Source of the DNA: DASZFV01 sp035546175
GTDB lineage: Bacteria; Myxococcota_A; Polyangia; Fen-1088
Assembly (NCBI GenBank): GCA_035546175.1
Contig: DASZWW010000036.1
Coordinates: 1-8,060, forward strand
DNA length: 8,060 bases
Direction: 5' to 3'
The translations under genes and the position numbers were made by a program. Shown here one piece after another: positions 1 through 6,398 of the stretch (position 1 is the stretch's first letter; every line of letters begins with the position of its first letter). Below the pieces are notes generated by a model, which saw only the letters and a list, made by a program, of their open reading frames with translations, was not told the DNA's origin and searched no databases.

Positions 1-498
1 CGGGCCTGGCCCCTCGGCGCGGGGGGCGTCGTCGGAGACGCCGCGCCGCGCACGGCGCCGCTCGCCAGCTCCCTGACCGACGCGGGCGGGCACTTCGCCC
101 TGCCGCGCGTGCCGCGCGCGCCGCTGCTCCTCGAGGTCGAGCACCCGAGCTACCCGACGACGCTGGCCAGCGCCGAGGCGGGCGCTGGCGCCACCGCCCA
201 GCTGACCGTCCCCATCCCCGGCGGCATCGACGGCGAGCTGCACGAGCACGTCACGGGCGGCGCCGTGGCAGGCGGGACCGTCGAGGCCCTCGGGCCGGGC
301 GGACAGCGCGCCACCGCCGCGGCGAAGAGGGGCACGGGCGCCTTCCGGCTCCCGCGGCTGCGCCCCGGCCACTGGACGCTCACGGCGCGCGCCCGCGGGT
401 ACGCCACCGCCATCCGTGACGTCGACGTGCCAGAGAGCCCGAGCCTCGGCGACGCCTCCGTTCGCGGCCTGCGGCTCGAGCTCGATCAGGAGCGCTGA
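1..498 (+). CDS. Carboxypeptidase regulatory-like (beta-sandwich repeat) protein, C-terminal fragment
   Basis: The reading frame is open from the first base and stops with TGA at 496-498, so this is the last 165 residues of a larger protein whose start lies outside the window. Two repeats can be seen. Residues about 26-51 carry TDAGGHFALPRV followed by a hydrophobic strand. Residues about 74-150 form a fuller copy: GGIDGEL, a TGGAVAGGTVEALG turn, GAFRLPRLRPGHWTL and ARGYATA. The pattern 'G.F.LP.L.PG.W.L.A.A.GY' is typical of carboxypeptidase regulatory-like domains (CarboxypepD_reg family), which are beta-sandwich modules common in multi-repeat secreted or surface proteins of myxobacteria. 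No membrane segment or sorting tail is seen in this fragment. A GTG at 109 lies inside the first repeat and is not the true start. The gene converges with the metalloprotease cassette and overlaps its last 13 bases. The specific function is unknown; a structural or binding role at the cell surface is inferred. Confidence 0.72.
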   Translation, partial: RAWPLGAGGVVGDAAPRTAPLASSLTDAGGHFALPRVPRAPLLLEVEHPSYPTTLASAEAGAGATAQLTVPIPGGIDGELHEHVTGGAVAGGTVEALGPGGQRATAAAKRGTGAFRLPRLRPGHWTLTARARGYATAIRDVDVPESPSLGDASVRGLRLELDQER

Positions 499-1433
499 CG
501 CGCGCGCCGCCGACGGCGCGCGAGCGCGGCGAGCCCCGCCGCGCCGGCGAGCACGGTGCTCGCCGCCAGCGGCGCACGCGAGGGGCGGGGCGGGGCGGCC
601 GTCGCGCACCCGGGCGCGGACGTGTCGAGCGCGCACGTCGCCTCCCTCGCCGGCCCGGCGATCGCGCACACGCCGTCGGCGTCGTCGCCGGTGAGCGCGC
701 GCTGCCGCGCCTGGCCGGGGTCGATGGTGGGGTCCATGACTGGGGAGCGATCCGCGGTGGGATCCGTGCAGTCCTTGATGGGGGCGCCCGTCTCGTTGCT
801 CAGGTGGGCGCCGTCCTCGGGACGGAAGCAGGTGTGCATGAGCCCCATGAAGTGCCCGAACTCGTGCGTGAGCGCGGCCTGGAGGTCGAAGAACCGGACC
901 GCCTCGGAGACGTGCGGCGGGTCCGGCGGCGGCGTCGCGCCTGGATCGAGGTTCATCCAGGCCTGGCCCGGCGTGTAGGCGTTGATCTCGATGTCGACGT
1001 CCAGGATGTGCCCGTCGTCGGAGGACGGGGTGACGGTCGTCTTCGCGAGGGCCTCGTTGTTGTACGGCCAGTCGGCCAGGCGAAAGACGACGATGTTCTT
1101 CGCGTCGTAGCCCACGGCCGGCGGCTTCGCGTCGAGCGGGGCGAGCGTGGGGACGATCTCGAACGACGGCCCGTCGCCCGAGGCGTCGCAGGAGATGCCG
1201 TCGGAGCTCCACGCGTGCGCCGCGGCGACGATGCTCTTCTCGATGCTCGGCACGTCGAGGTCGTGATTGTTGGGCGAGCGGTCGAAGCCGTTCAGGTAGA
1301 TCGTCACCGGCACGCAGCCCTCTCGCCAGAAGACGGGCTTGCTCGGGTCGTCGGCGACGAGGCGACGCACGAACCCGTGGGCCCGGCCCGCGAGCCCCAG
1401 CGTCACGAGCGCGACGACGAGCGCGCGCCGCAT
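486..1433 (-). CDS. Matrixin-type (metzincin) zinc metalloprotease with MYXO-CTERM-like tail, copy A (third in cassette)
   Basis: The 315-residue protein is predicted to be an exported zinc endopeptidase. Residues 1-20 are a signal peptide (MRRALVVALVTLGLAGRAHG). The catalytic motif HEFGHFMGLMH supplies zinc ligands H190, H194 and H200 and the general base E191; a Met-turn follows at SPVMDP (M233). No PRCGxPD cysteine-switch propeptide is present, and the catalytic domain starts soon after the signal peptide. Cysteines C40, C82, C202, C222, C256 and C267 match positions in the two sister proteins and probably form disulfides. The C-terminus has G275-C276, a hydrophobic segment at about 287-305 and then five Arg, which resembles a MYXO-CTERM sorting signal. 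The ATG lies one base after the TGA of copy B, which argues for translational coupling. This is the most divergent copy: it has HFMGLMH where the others have HLIGLDH, and MDP instead of MF at the Met-turn. Substrate unknown. Confidence 0.88.
   Translation of the reverse strand: MRRALVVALVTLGLAGRAHGFVRRLVADDPSKPVFWREGCVPVTIYLNGFDRSPNNHDLDVPSIEKSIVAAAHAWSSDGISCDASGDGPSFEIVPTLAPLDAKPPAVGYDAKNIVVFRLADWPYNNEALAKTTVTPSSDDGHILDVDIEINAYTPGQAWMNLDPGATPPPDPPHVSEAVRFFDLQAALTHEFGHFMGLMHTCFRPEDGAHLSNETGAPIKDCTDPTADRSPVMDPTIDPGQARQRALTGDDADGVCAIAGPAREATCALDTSAPGCATAAPPRPSRAPLAASTVLAGAAGLAALARRRRRARQRS
501..522. terminator. Perfect GC hairpin at the convergent gene ends, possible bidirectional terminator
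   Basis: CGCGCGCCG (501-509) and CGGCGCGCG (514-522) form a perfect 9-bp stem of G and C only, with a 4-base loop. It begins two bases after the stop codon of the plus-strand gene and lies inside the poly-Arg tail codons of the opposing protease gene. No T-tract follows on either side, so it is not a classical intrinsic terminator. It could still pause polymerase or protect 3' ends. In DNA this rich in G+C, chance hairpins are frequent. Confidence 0.3.
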
Positions 1434-1434
1434 C

Positions 1435-2427
1435 TCACCCGCGCCGCGCGCCCCGCCGCGCCAGGACGAAGCCGGCGGCGGCGACGGCCAGCGCGCCCGC
1501 CGGCCCGCCCCACGCCCAGCCCGCCCGCCGCCCCGGCCCCGGCGCGCCCACCGAGCAGCCCGCGGGCGTCGCCGTGTCGAGGACGCAGGCGTCGTGCGGC
1601 GTCGAGGCCGCGTAGATCGTGCAGACGGCGTCGCGGTCGTCCTTCGAGAGGTACCGCTGCGAGGTCTCGCCCGGGGAGGTCACGTTGAACATGACCGTTT
1701 GGGAGACGTCCGACGGGGCCGCGTCGCAGTCGGGGATCGGCTTGAGGTCGTTGTCGTTGGGGCGCGGCTTGCCGTCGGTGCCGATGAACGGGTTGTCGGC
1801 GCTCGGGATGAAGCAGGTGTGGTCGAGCCCGATGAGGTGCCCGAACTCGTGCGTGAGGGCGTTCTGCAGATCGAAGAACTCCCTCGTCTCGCCCTGGTCG
1901 TACGGCGCGGTGACGCCGGGATCGAAGTTCATCCAGGACTGGTTGACGCCGTTGACCTCCACGTCGGCGTCGACGATGTGCCCGTCGGCGCGGGCCGTGA
2001 CGGTCGTGACGGCGAGCGCCTCGAAGGCGTACATGTGCCCCGGGATCCCCGACTTCGACCACATCTCCGTCCGGAAGATGAGCGAGTTCTTGGCGTCCCA
2101 GGCCACGACGGGCGGCGACGCCGCGGCCGGCGCGAGCGTCGGCACGATCTCGAGGTAGGGCGACGTGCCGTCGTCGCAGGTGACGGCGTCGGTGCTCCAG
2201 GTGTGAGCGGCGGCGGCGACGCTCTTGACGATCTGATCCTGCGTCATCCCCGACTTCTCGGGGAAGTGGTTGAGGTAGATCGTGACGGGGACGCAGCTCT
2301 CCTTCCAGAAGAAGGGCGCGTTTCCCGTCGTCGAGCGGACGAAGGCGAGCGCCTCGCCCGCGGCGAGGACGACGACGACCGCCAGCGCGGCGATGGCCGC
2401 CCCCGCGTGACGCCCGCGCGCGCTCAC
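1435..2427 (-). CDS. Matrixin-type (metzincin) zinc metalloprotease with MYXO-CTERM-like tail, copy B (second in cassette)
   Basis: The 330-residue predicted exported zinc protease starts at GTG 2427-2425, which overlaps the TGA of copy C as GTGA. The frame stays open far upstream to 3693, but that part would run antisense-like through copy C in another frame and contains Arg/Ala-rich nonsense. The signal peptide follows the GTG directly (AAIAALAVVVVLAAGEALA, about residues 10-28), which supports this start. The zinc motif is HEFGHLIGLDH, with ligands H193, H197 and H203 and base E194; the Met-turn is TVMFN (M246). Upstream blocks FFWKESCVPVTIYLN (39-53), DAKNSLIFR and EALAVTTV (136-143) are shared with the sister copies. 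The tail has G290-C291, a hydrophobic stretch at about 307-323 and a terminal Arg-rich end, as in MYXO-CTERM proteins processed by myxosortase. No clear Shine-Dalgarno precedes the GTG, consistent with reinitiation after copy C. Confidence 0.87.
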   Translation of the reverse strand: MSARGRHAGAAIAALAVVVVLAAGEALAFVRSTTGNAPFFWKESCVPVTIYLNHFPEKSGMTQDQIVKSVAAAAHTWSTDAVTCDDGTSPYLEIVPTLAPAAASPPVVAWDAKNSLIFRTEMWSKSGIPGHMYAFEALAVTTVTARADGHIVDADVEVNGVNQSWMNFDPGVTAPYDQGETREFFDLQNALTHEFGHLIGLDHTCFIPSADNPFIGTDGKPRPNDNDLKPIPDCDAAPSDVSQTVMFNVTSPGETSQRYLSKDDRDAVCTIYAASTPHDACVLDTATPAGCSVGAPGPGRRAGWAWGGPAGALAVAAAGFVLARRGARRG

Positions 2428-3410
2428 GGGCGCGGGCGGCGCCTCCGCCGCGCCGAGAGACCGAGCGCCGAGACCAGCCCGACGACGGCGAGCCCCAGCC
2501 CCGCGCCCGAGCCCGCCGGCGCGCGGGCGAGCGCGCACCCGCTCTTGGGCGGCGGCTCGTCCTTGACGGGGCAGATCATCGGGTCGGAGGCCAGCGGGTA
2601 GATGCCGCAGACGCCCTGGATGTCGTCGGGCGCGAGCGTGCGCTTCGAGACGTCGCCCGAGCTCGCCGAGGGGAACATCGTCGTCTGCTGGACGGCCAGC
2701 GGCGCGGCGTCGCAGTCCGGCACGGGGTTGCCGAGGTTGTCGGTGGGGCGGGGCAGCTCGATGCCGTTCTCGTCGAGCTGCGGCACGAAGCAGGTGTGGT
2801 CGAGCCCGATGAGGTGGCCCATCTCGTGCGTGAGCGCGTTCTGAAGATCTTGGTCCTGGTGATCCCCCTGCTTGAGGTCGAGGTCGGCCCAGACGAAGCT
2901 CTTGGCGTTCACCTCGATGTCGCCGTCCAGGATCTGGCCGTGCGCCTTGTTCACGAACACCGAGGTGATGGCGAGCGCCTCGTCCGGGTAGGAGCAGCCG
3001 CCGTCCTTGTCGGGGTGGCACCACGCGAAGTCGAAGACGAGCGCGTTCGTGTAGTCGAGGGCGGCCGTGGGCGCGGGAGCGTCGTCCTCGGTGACGTTGA
3101 TCTTGATGTAGGTGCACGCGGCGTCGTCCCCGCTCATCGTCGCCGAGCTCCAGGTCGCCGCGGCGGCCGTCGCGGCGTGCATGATCTGGTCGGTCGTCAT
3201 CTCCATGCCGCCGCTCGCGTCGGTGAGGCTGAGCGGGTAGGCCGAGAGGGGCACGCAGCTCTGCGGCCAGAAGAACCCCACGCCGCTCGTCGTCTTGTAG
3301 CGGACGTAGGCCTCGGCGCGTGGCGGCGCCGCGACGCCCGCGGCGAGGGCGGCGAGGGCGCCCGCGACCAGGAGAGGCCCGGCGCCGCGCCGAGGCGCGG
3401 GGCGCTTCAT
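2424..3410 (-). CDS. Matrixin-type (metzincin) zinc metalloprotease with MYXO-CTERM-like tail, copy C (first in cassette)
   Basis: The 328-residue predicted exported zinc endopeptidase has a basic N-terminus and hydrophobic core (residues about 11-34, ending PPRAEA) that form a signal peptide. The mature part opens with YVRYKTTSGVGFFW and C52-VP. The catalytic motif HEMGHLIGLDH gives zinc ligands H195, H199 and H205 and base E196; the Met-turn is TTMFP (M245). Thr-Cys follows the third His, and C207 may pair with C233 (PDCD). This copy has two extra cysteines, C131 and C139 in a Gly-rich insert, absent from A and B. The tail has G291-C292, a hydrophobic segment at about 300-320 and RRRRRPRP, a MYXO-CTERM-like surface-sorting signal. 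ATG 3410-3408 overlaps the stop of the companion gene as ATGA, and its own stop overlaps the GTG of copy B. Family-level function (metzincin protease) is secure; substrate and biological role cannot be read from the sequence. Confidence 0.88.
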   Translation of the reverse strand: MKRPAPRRGAGPLLVAGALAALAAGVAAPPRAEAYVRYKTTSGVGFFWPQSCVPLSAYPLSLTDASGGMEMTTDQIMHAATAAAATWSSATMSGDDAACTYIKINVTEDDAPAPTAALDYTNALVFDFAWCHPDKDGGCSYPDEALAITSVFVNKAHGQILDGDIEVNAKSFVWADLDLKQGDHQDQDLQNALTHEMGHLIGLDHTCFVPQLDENGIELPRPTDNLGNPVPDCDAAPLAVQQTTMFPSASSGDVSKRTLAPDDIQGVCGIYPLASDPMICPVKDEPPPKSGCALARAPAGSGAGLGLAVVGLVSALGLSARRRRRPRP

Positions 3411-4030
3411 CGCGCGCTCTTGCCGGCGCCGGCGCCCACCAGGCCGCGCACCTCGGCGCGCAGCTCGTCGAGCCCGCGCAGCTTCGTCTCGAAGACGGGC
3501 GGGGTCGAGGACGTCGTCGCCGGCGAGGCGGACGGCGCCGGGGCGCGCACGAACGTCGCGCCCTGACGGCTCGGGGCGTGCACCATCCAGCGGCCGGTGG
3601 TCGCGTCGCGGCGCACGAGGCGCTTGCCCTGCGCCATGCCCACGACCGACGCCGCGGCCGGCGTGCCGCGCAGAAACACGAGCGAGCGCTCACCGGGCGA
3701 GAACTGCGACATGCCGAACACCGTCATCTGGATGTCGCCCACGTGGCCGCCGGGCTGGACGATCTTGATGTGACTGGCGGTCGCCATCGAGCCCTTCCAG
3801 CTCTCGACGACCGAGAGGTCGATCGTCGTGAGGATGCGCTCGTGCTTCTCGTCCCACGCGGCGCTCACGGCGGTCACGTCGACCACCGCGACCAGGTCGG
3901 ACCGCTCGACCATCGTCGGCAGGTCCAGGGCGACGACGAGCGACGCGCGCGCGGGCCGCACCGCCGGCGGCGCGACGACGCCGGCGAGCAGAAGGCCAAG
4001 CCCAAAACCCAAGCGAAGTCTCCAAGCCAT
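3407..4030 (-). CDS. Secreted cysteine-free companion protein of the matrixin cassette, function unknown
   Basis: A 207-residue protein. MAWRLRLGFG plus a hydrophobic core and PARA|S at about 29-30 make a signal peptide, which picks ATG 4030 over the longer open frame (to 4309) that runs into ppk. The core, residues 35-140, is predicted to be beta-rich: ERSDLVAVVDVTAV (42-55), RILTTIDLSVVESWKG (65-80), HIKIVQPGGHVGDI (87-100), FSPGERSLVFLRG (110-122) and VVGMAQGKRLV (129-139). I recall uncharacterised bacterial proteins with this 'ERSDlV..TV / VlKG / GG..G / F..Ge..lvFL / v.G..qGK' pattern next to matrixins, but I cannot verify this by search. A Pro/Ser/Thr-rich linker (163-178) leads to a short charged, probably helical C-terminus. 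The mature protein has no cysteine, unlike the proteases, and no sorting tail. It is the first gene of the coupled cassette, so it is probably made with the proteases; a partner, inhibitor or chaperone role is inference. Confidence 0.8.
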   Translation of the reverse strand: MAWRLRLGFGLGLLLAGVVAPPAVRPARASLVVALDLPTMVERSDLVAVVDVTAVSAAWDEKHERILTTIDLSVVESWKGSMATASHIKIVQPGGHVGDIQMTVFGMSQFSPGERSLVFLRGTPAAASVVGMAQGKRLVRRDATTGRWMVHAPSRQGATFVRAPAPSASPATTSSTPPVFETKLRGLDELRAEVRGLVGAGAGKSAR

Positions 4031-4088
4031 GCCAGCAACTATAACGGCAGAAGGGCGGATCCGCTGGATTCGGCCGCGGCGCGCCGTT
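4031..4088 (-). promoter_or_regulatory. Gap between ppk1 and the protease cassette; weak -10-like TATAGT
   Basis: This 58-base gap is locally richer in A+T than its surroundings near 4035-4050. On the minus strand TATAGT (4043-4038) matches the sigma-70 -10 consensus at five of six positions and lies only 7 bases before the ATG of the companion gene, so a transcript from it would be leaderless or nearly so. No good -35 box is found at 16-18 bases, and no Shine-Dalgarno precedes the ATG. A 10-bp perfect palindrome, GCGGATCCGC, sits at 4055-4064. Either a separate cassette promoter or readthrough from ppk1 is possible. Confidence 0.3.
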
Positions 4089-6338
4089 TCAGGAATGCGG
4101 CGAGGCGACGGCCACCGGTACGGCCGCCTGGCCGCTCCCCGCGGGCAGACCGCGCGCCGGCGGCGTCGTGCGCACCTGGTAGGGTCCGCCGCCCGCGCCC
4201 GGAATGCCCGGCCCCGCCTGCGCCTTCTCGCGGGCGAGCTCCATGAAGCGGTACTGGCTGCGCACGGGCGGAGCTTCGCCCTCGGGCCGCACCCGTACGT
4301 AAGTCCCATCGGCGAGAAGCCGCCGAGCTTTAACGTTGTCGGACAGCGTGATGGCGAGGATCTCGTCGACGACGCGATCGCGCAGCTCCTCGTCGTCGAC
4401 GGGGAACATGACCTCGACGCGGCGCTGGAAGTTGCGCGGCATCCAGTCGGCGGACGACAGGTACACCTCGCGCTTGCCGCCGTTGTCGAAATAGAAGATG
4501 CGCGCGTGCTCGAGGAAGCGGTCGACCACGGAGATCACGCGGATGTTGTCGCTCGTGCCCGGCACGCCGGGGCGCAGGCAGCAGATGCCGCGCACGACGA
4601 GATCGACCTGCACGCCCGCCTGGGAGGCGCGGTAGAGGGCCTTGATGACCGTGGCGTCGACCAGGGAGTTCATCTTGGCGACGATGCGGCCCTTGGGCCC
4701 GAGGGCGGTCTCGCGGTCGATGAGCGAGACGATCCGCTCCTGGAGCCCGAGGGGCGCGACGTGGAAGCGCTTCCACGACGGCGGCGACGAGTAGCCGGTG
4801 AGCAGGTTGAAGAGCGCGCCCGCGTCGTCGGCGTAGCCGTCGCGCGCCGAGAAGTAGGAGAGGTCGCCGTAGATGCGCGCCGTGGCCGGGTTGTAGTTGC
4901 CCGTCGAGAGGTGGACGTAGCGCTTGATCCGGTCGGCCTCGCGCCGCACGACGAGCGAGACCTTGCAGTGGGTCTTGAGCCCCATGAGGCCGTACACGAC
5001 GTGCACGCCCGCGTCCTCGAGGGCGCGCGCCCACTGGATGTTGGGCGCCTCGTCGAAGCGGGCCTTGAGCTCGACGACCGCCGTGACCTGCTTGCCGTTC
5101 TCGGCGGCGCGGATGAGCGCGCGCACGATGGGTGAGTCCGCGCTCGTGCGGTAGAGCGTCTGCTTGATGGCCAGGACCTTGGGGTCGCGCGCCGCCTCCT
5201 CGATGAACTCCACGACGTCCTCGAACGACTCGTACGGGTGCTGCAGCAGGATGTCGCGCTGGGCGATGACGCGGAAGATGTCGTCGTACTCCTGCAGCGG
5301 CGGCACGATCTGCGGCGAGAACGGCTCGTCGCGCAGCTCGCGCAGCTCGGCGCCCGCGATCTGAGCGATGGGGCCGAGGTCGGCGAGGTGGAGCGGCCCG
5401 TCGACGCGGTAGACGTCGTCCTCCTCGAGGCGCAGCACCGAGCGCAGGAAGGTCACGATCTCGGCGGGCGTGTCGTGCGCGATCTCCAGGCGCACGGCGT
5501 TGCCGCGCTCGCGCCGGCGCAGCTCCTTCTGGATGGTCTTGAGCAGGTCGTCGGCCTCGTCCTCGTCGATGCTGAGGTCCGAGTTGCGCGTCACCCGGAA
5601 GGCGCTGCACCCCACGACGCGGAAGCCGGGGAAGAGATCGCCCGCGTGCATGGCGATGAGGTCCTCGAGGAGCACGAACGAGAAGCGCGCCGCCTCGGGG
5701 CCCGTGGGGGCGAGCTCGCTGACGCGCTTGAGCACCGAGGGGACCTGCACGACGGCCAGCACCGTCTCGCGCTTCGTGACCTTCTCCTTCTCGCGGTGGA
5801 GGAGGATGGCCAGGTTGAGGCTGCGGTTCGCCAGCATGGGGAAGGGGTGCCCGGGGTCGACGGCCAGGGGCGTGAGCACGGGCCAGACCTCGCGCGAGAA
5901 GTAGCCGAGGAGCTGGGCCTTCCGCTCGGGCGAGAGCTGGCTGCCGCGCGCCACCCGCACGCCCGCGCGCTCGAGCCCCGGGTTGACCTCCTCGCGCCAC
6001 ACCCGGTACTGCTCGGCCACCATGGCGTGCGCGCGCGCGCTGATGGCGGCGAGCTGCTCGGCGGGCGTCAGGCCGTCGGCGGCCGTCTCGGCGACGTTGC
6101 CGGAGAGCTGCTGCTTCAAGCCCGCGACGCGGATCATGAAGAACTCGTCGAGGTTGGAGGCGACGATCGAGAGGAACTTGAGGCGCTCGAGGAGCGGCAC
6201 CGACGGATCGCGCGCCTCGTCGAGCACGCGGCTGTTGAACTCGAGCCAGGACAGCTCGCGGTTGATGAAGAGCTTGGCGTTCGCCGGATCGGCGACCGGC
6301 GGCTTGACGGGGATGGCCTTGCGGGCGCGGCGCGCCAT
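4089..6338 (-). CDS. ppk: Polyphosphate kinase 1 (PPK1)
   Basis: This 749-residue enzyme reversibly transfers the terminal phosphate of ATP onto inorganic polyphosphate. The N-terminal domain carries FINRELSWLEFNSRVLDEA (24-42) and LERLKFLSIVASNLDEFFMIRV. The head region includes DPGHPFPML (161-169). The first phospholipase-D-like catalytic domain contains KQTLYRTSADSPIV (392-405), KARFDEAPNI and KTHCK, where H457 corresponds to the phosphorylated His of E. coli PPK (H435). The second essential His is H476 in YVHLSTGNYNP. The second catalytic domain has KMNSLVD, RGICCLRPG (583-591) and H611 in LEHARIFYF. All key residues are present, so the enzyme should be active. About 50 residues beyond the usual core end (after about 700) form a Gly/Pro/Ala-rich tail of unknown role. 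ddl is 60 bases upstream and the protease cassette 58 bases downstream, on the same strand. ATG 6338 is chosen because conserved sequence begins about 20 residues later; its ribosome-binding site is weak. Confidence 0.97.
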   Translation of the reverse strand: MARRARKAIPVKPPVADPANAKLFINRELSWLEFNSRVLDEARDPSVPLLERLKFLSIVASNLDEFFMIRVAGLKQQLSGNVAETAADGLTPAEQLAAISARAHAMVAEQYRVWREEVNPGLERAGVRVARGSQLSPERKAQLLGYFSREVWPVLTPLAVDPGHPFPMLANRSLNLAILLHREKEKVTKRETVLAVVQVPSVLKRVSELAPTGPEAARFSFVLLEDLIAMHAGDLFPGFRVVGCSAFRVTRNSDLSIDEDEADDLLKTIQKELRRRERGNAVRLEIAHDTPAEIVTFLRSVLRLEEDDVYRVDGPLHLADLGPIAQIAGAELRELRDEPFSPQIVPPLQEYDDIFRVIAQRDILLQHPYESFEDVVEFIEEAARDPKVLAIKQTLYRTSADSPIVRALIRAAENGKQVTAVVELKARFDEAPNIQWARALEDAGVHVVYGLMGLKTHCKVSLVVRREADRIKRYVHLSTGNYNPATARIYGDLSYFSARDGYADDAGALFNLLTGYSSPPSWKRFHVAPLGLQERIVSLIDRETALGPKGRIVAKMNSLVDATVIKALYRASQAGVQVDLVVRGICCLRPGVPGTSDNIRVISVVDRFLEHARIFYFDNGGKREVYLSSADWMPRNFQRRVEVMFPVDDEELRDRVVDEILAITLSDNVKARRLLADGTYVRVRPEGEAPPVRSQYRFMELAREKAQAGPGIPGAGGGPYQVRTTPPARGLPAGSGQAAVPVAVASPHS

Positions 6339-6360
6339 CGGAGCAGTCTACCCGAGCGGA

Positions 6361-6376
6361 GCCAATCTCCGCCAAT
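6361..6376. repeat. Short direct repeat GCCAAT-N4-GCCAAT upstream of ppk1
   Basis: In the 60-base gap between ddl and ppk1 (6339-6398), GCCAAT occurs at 6361-6366 and again at 6371-6376, exactly 10 bases or one helical turn apart. Read on the ppk1 strand it is ATTGGC twice, 23-38 bases before the start codon. TTGGC resembles part of a -35 element, and TAGACT further down is a poor -10 match. This could be an operator or promoter element for ppk1, but two 6-base copies are weak evidence and no known regulator motif is recognised. Confidence 0.2.
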
Positions 6377-6398
6377 GACGCGGGTTTCCCGGCGTTTC

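Noticed and set aside
804..3566. Several plus-strand open frames opposite the proteases (804-1688, 1339-2601, 2796-3566)
   Set aside because: They mirror the protease genes, repeat the same antisense peptide pattern at each paralog, and lack ribosome-binding sites or domains.
2428..3693. Long in-frame N-terminal extension of copy B (open frame from 3693)
   Set aside because: It runs through copy C and the companion in a different frame, encodes Arg/Ala/Pro-rich sequence without domain signs, and the signal peptide begins right at GTG 2427.
4031..4309. Upstream extension of the companion gene into ppk1
   Set aside because: It overlaps the ppk1 3' end and is Arg-rich; a proper signal peptide begins at ATG 4030.
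6381..6391. CGGGTTTCCCG as terminator of ddl
   Set aside because: The stem is only 4 bp with a 3-base loop and no T-tract, which is expected by chance.
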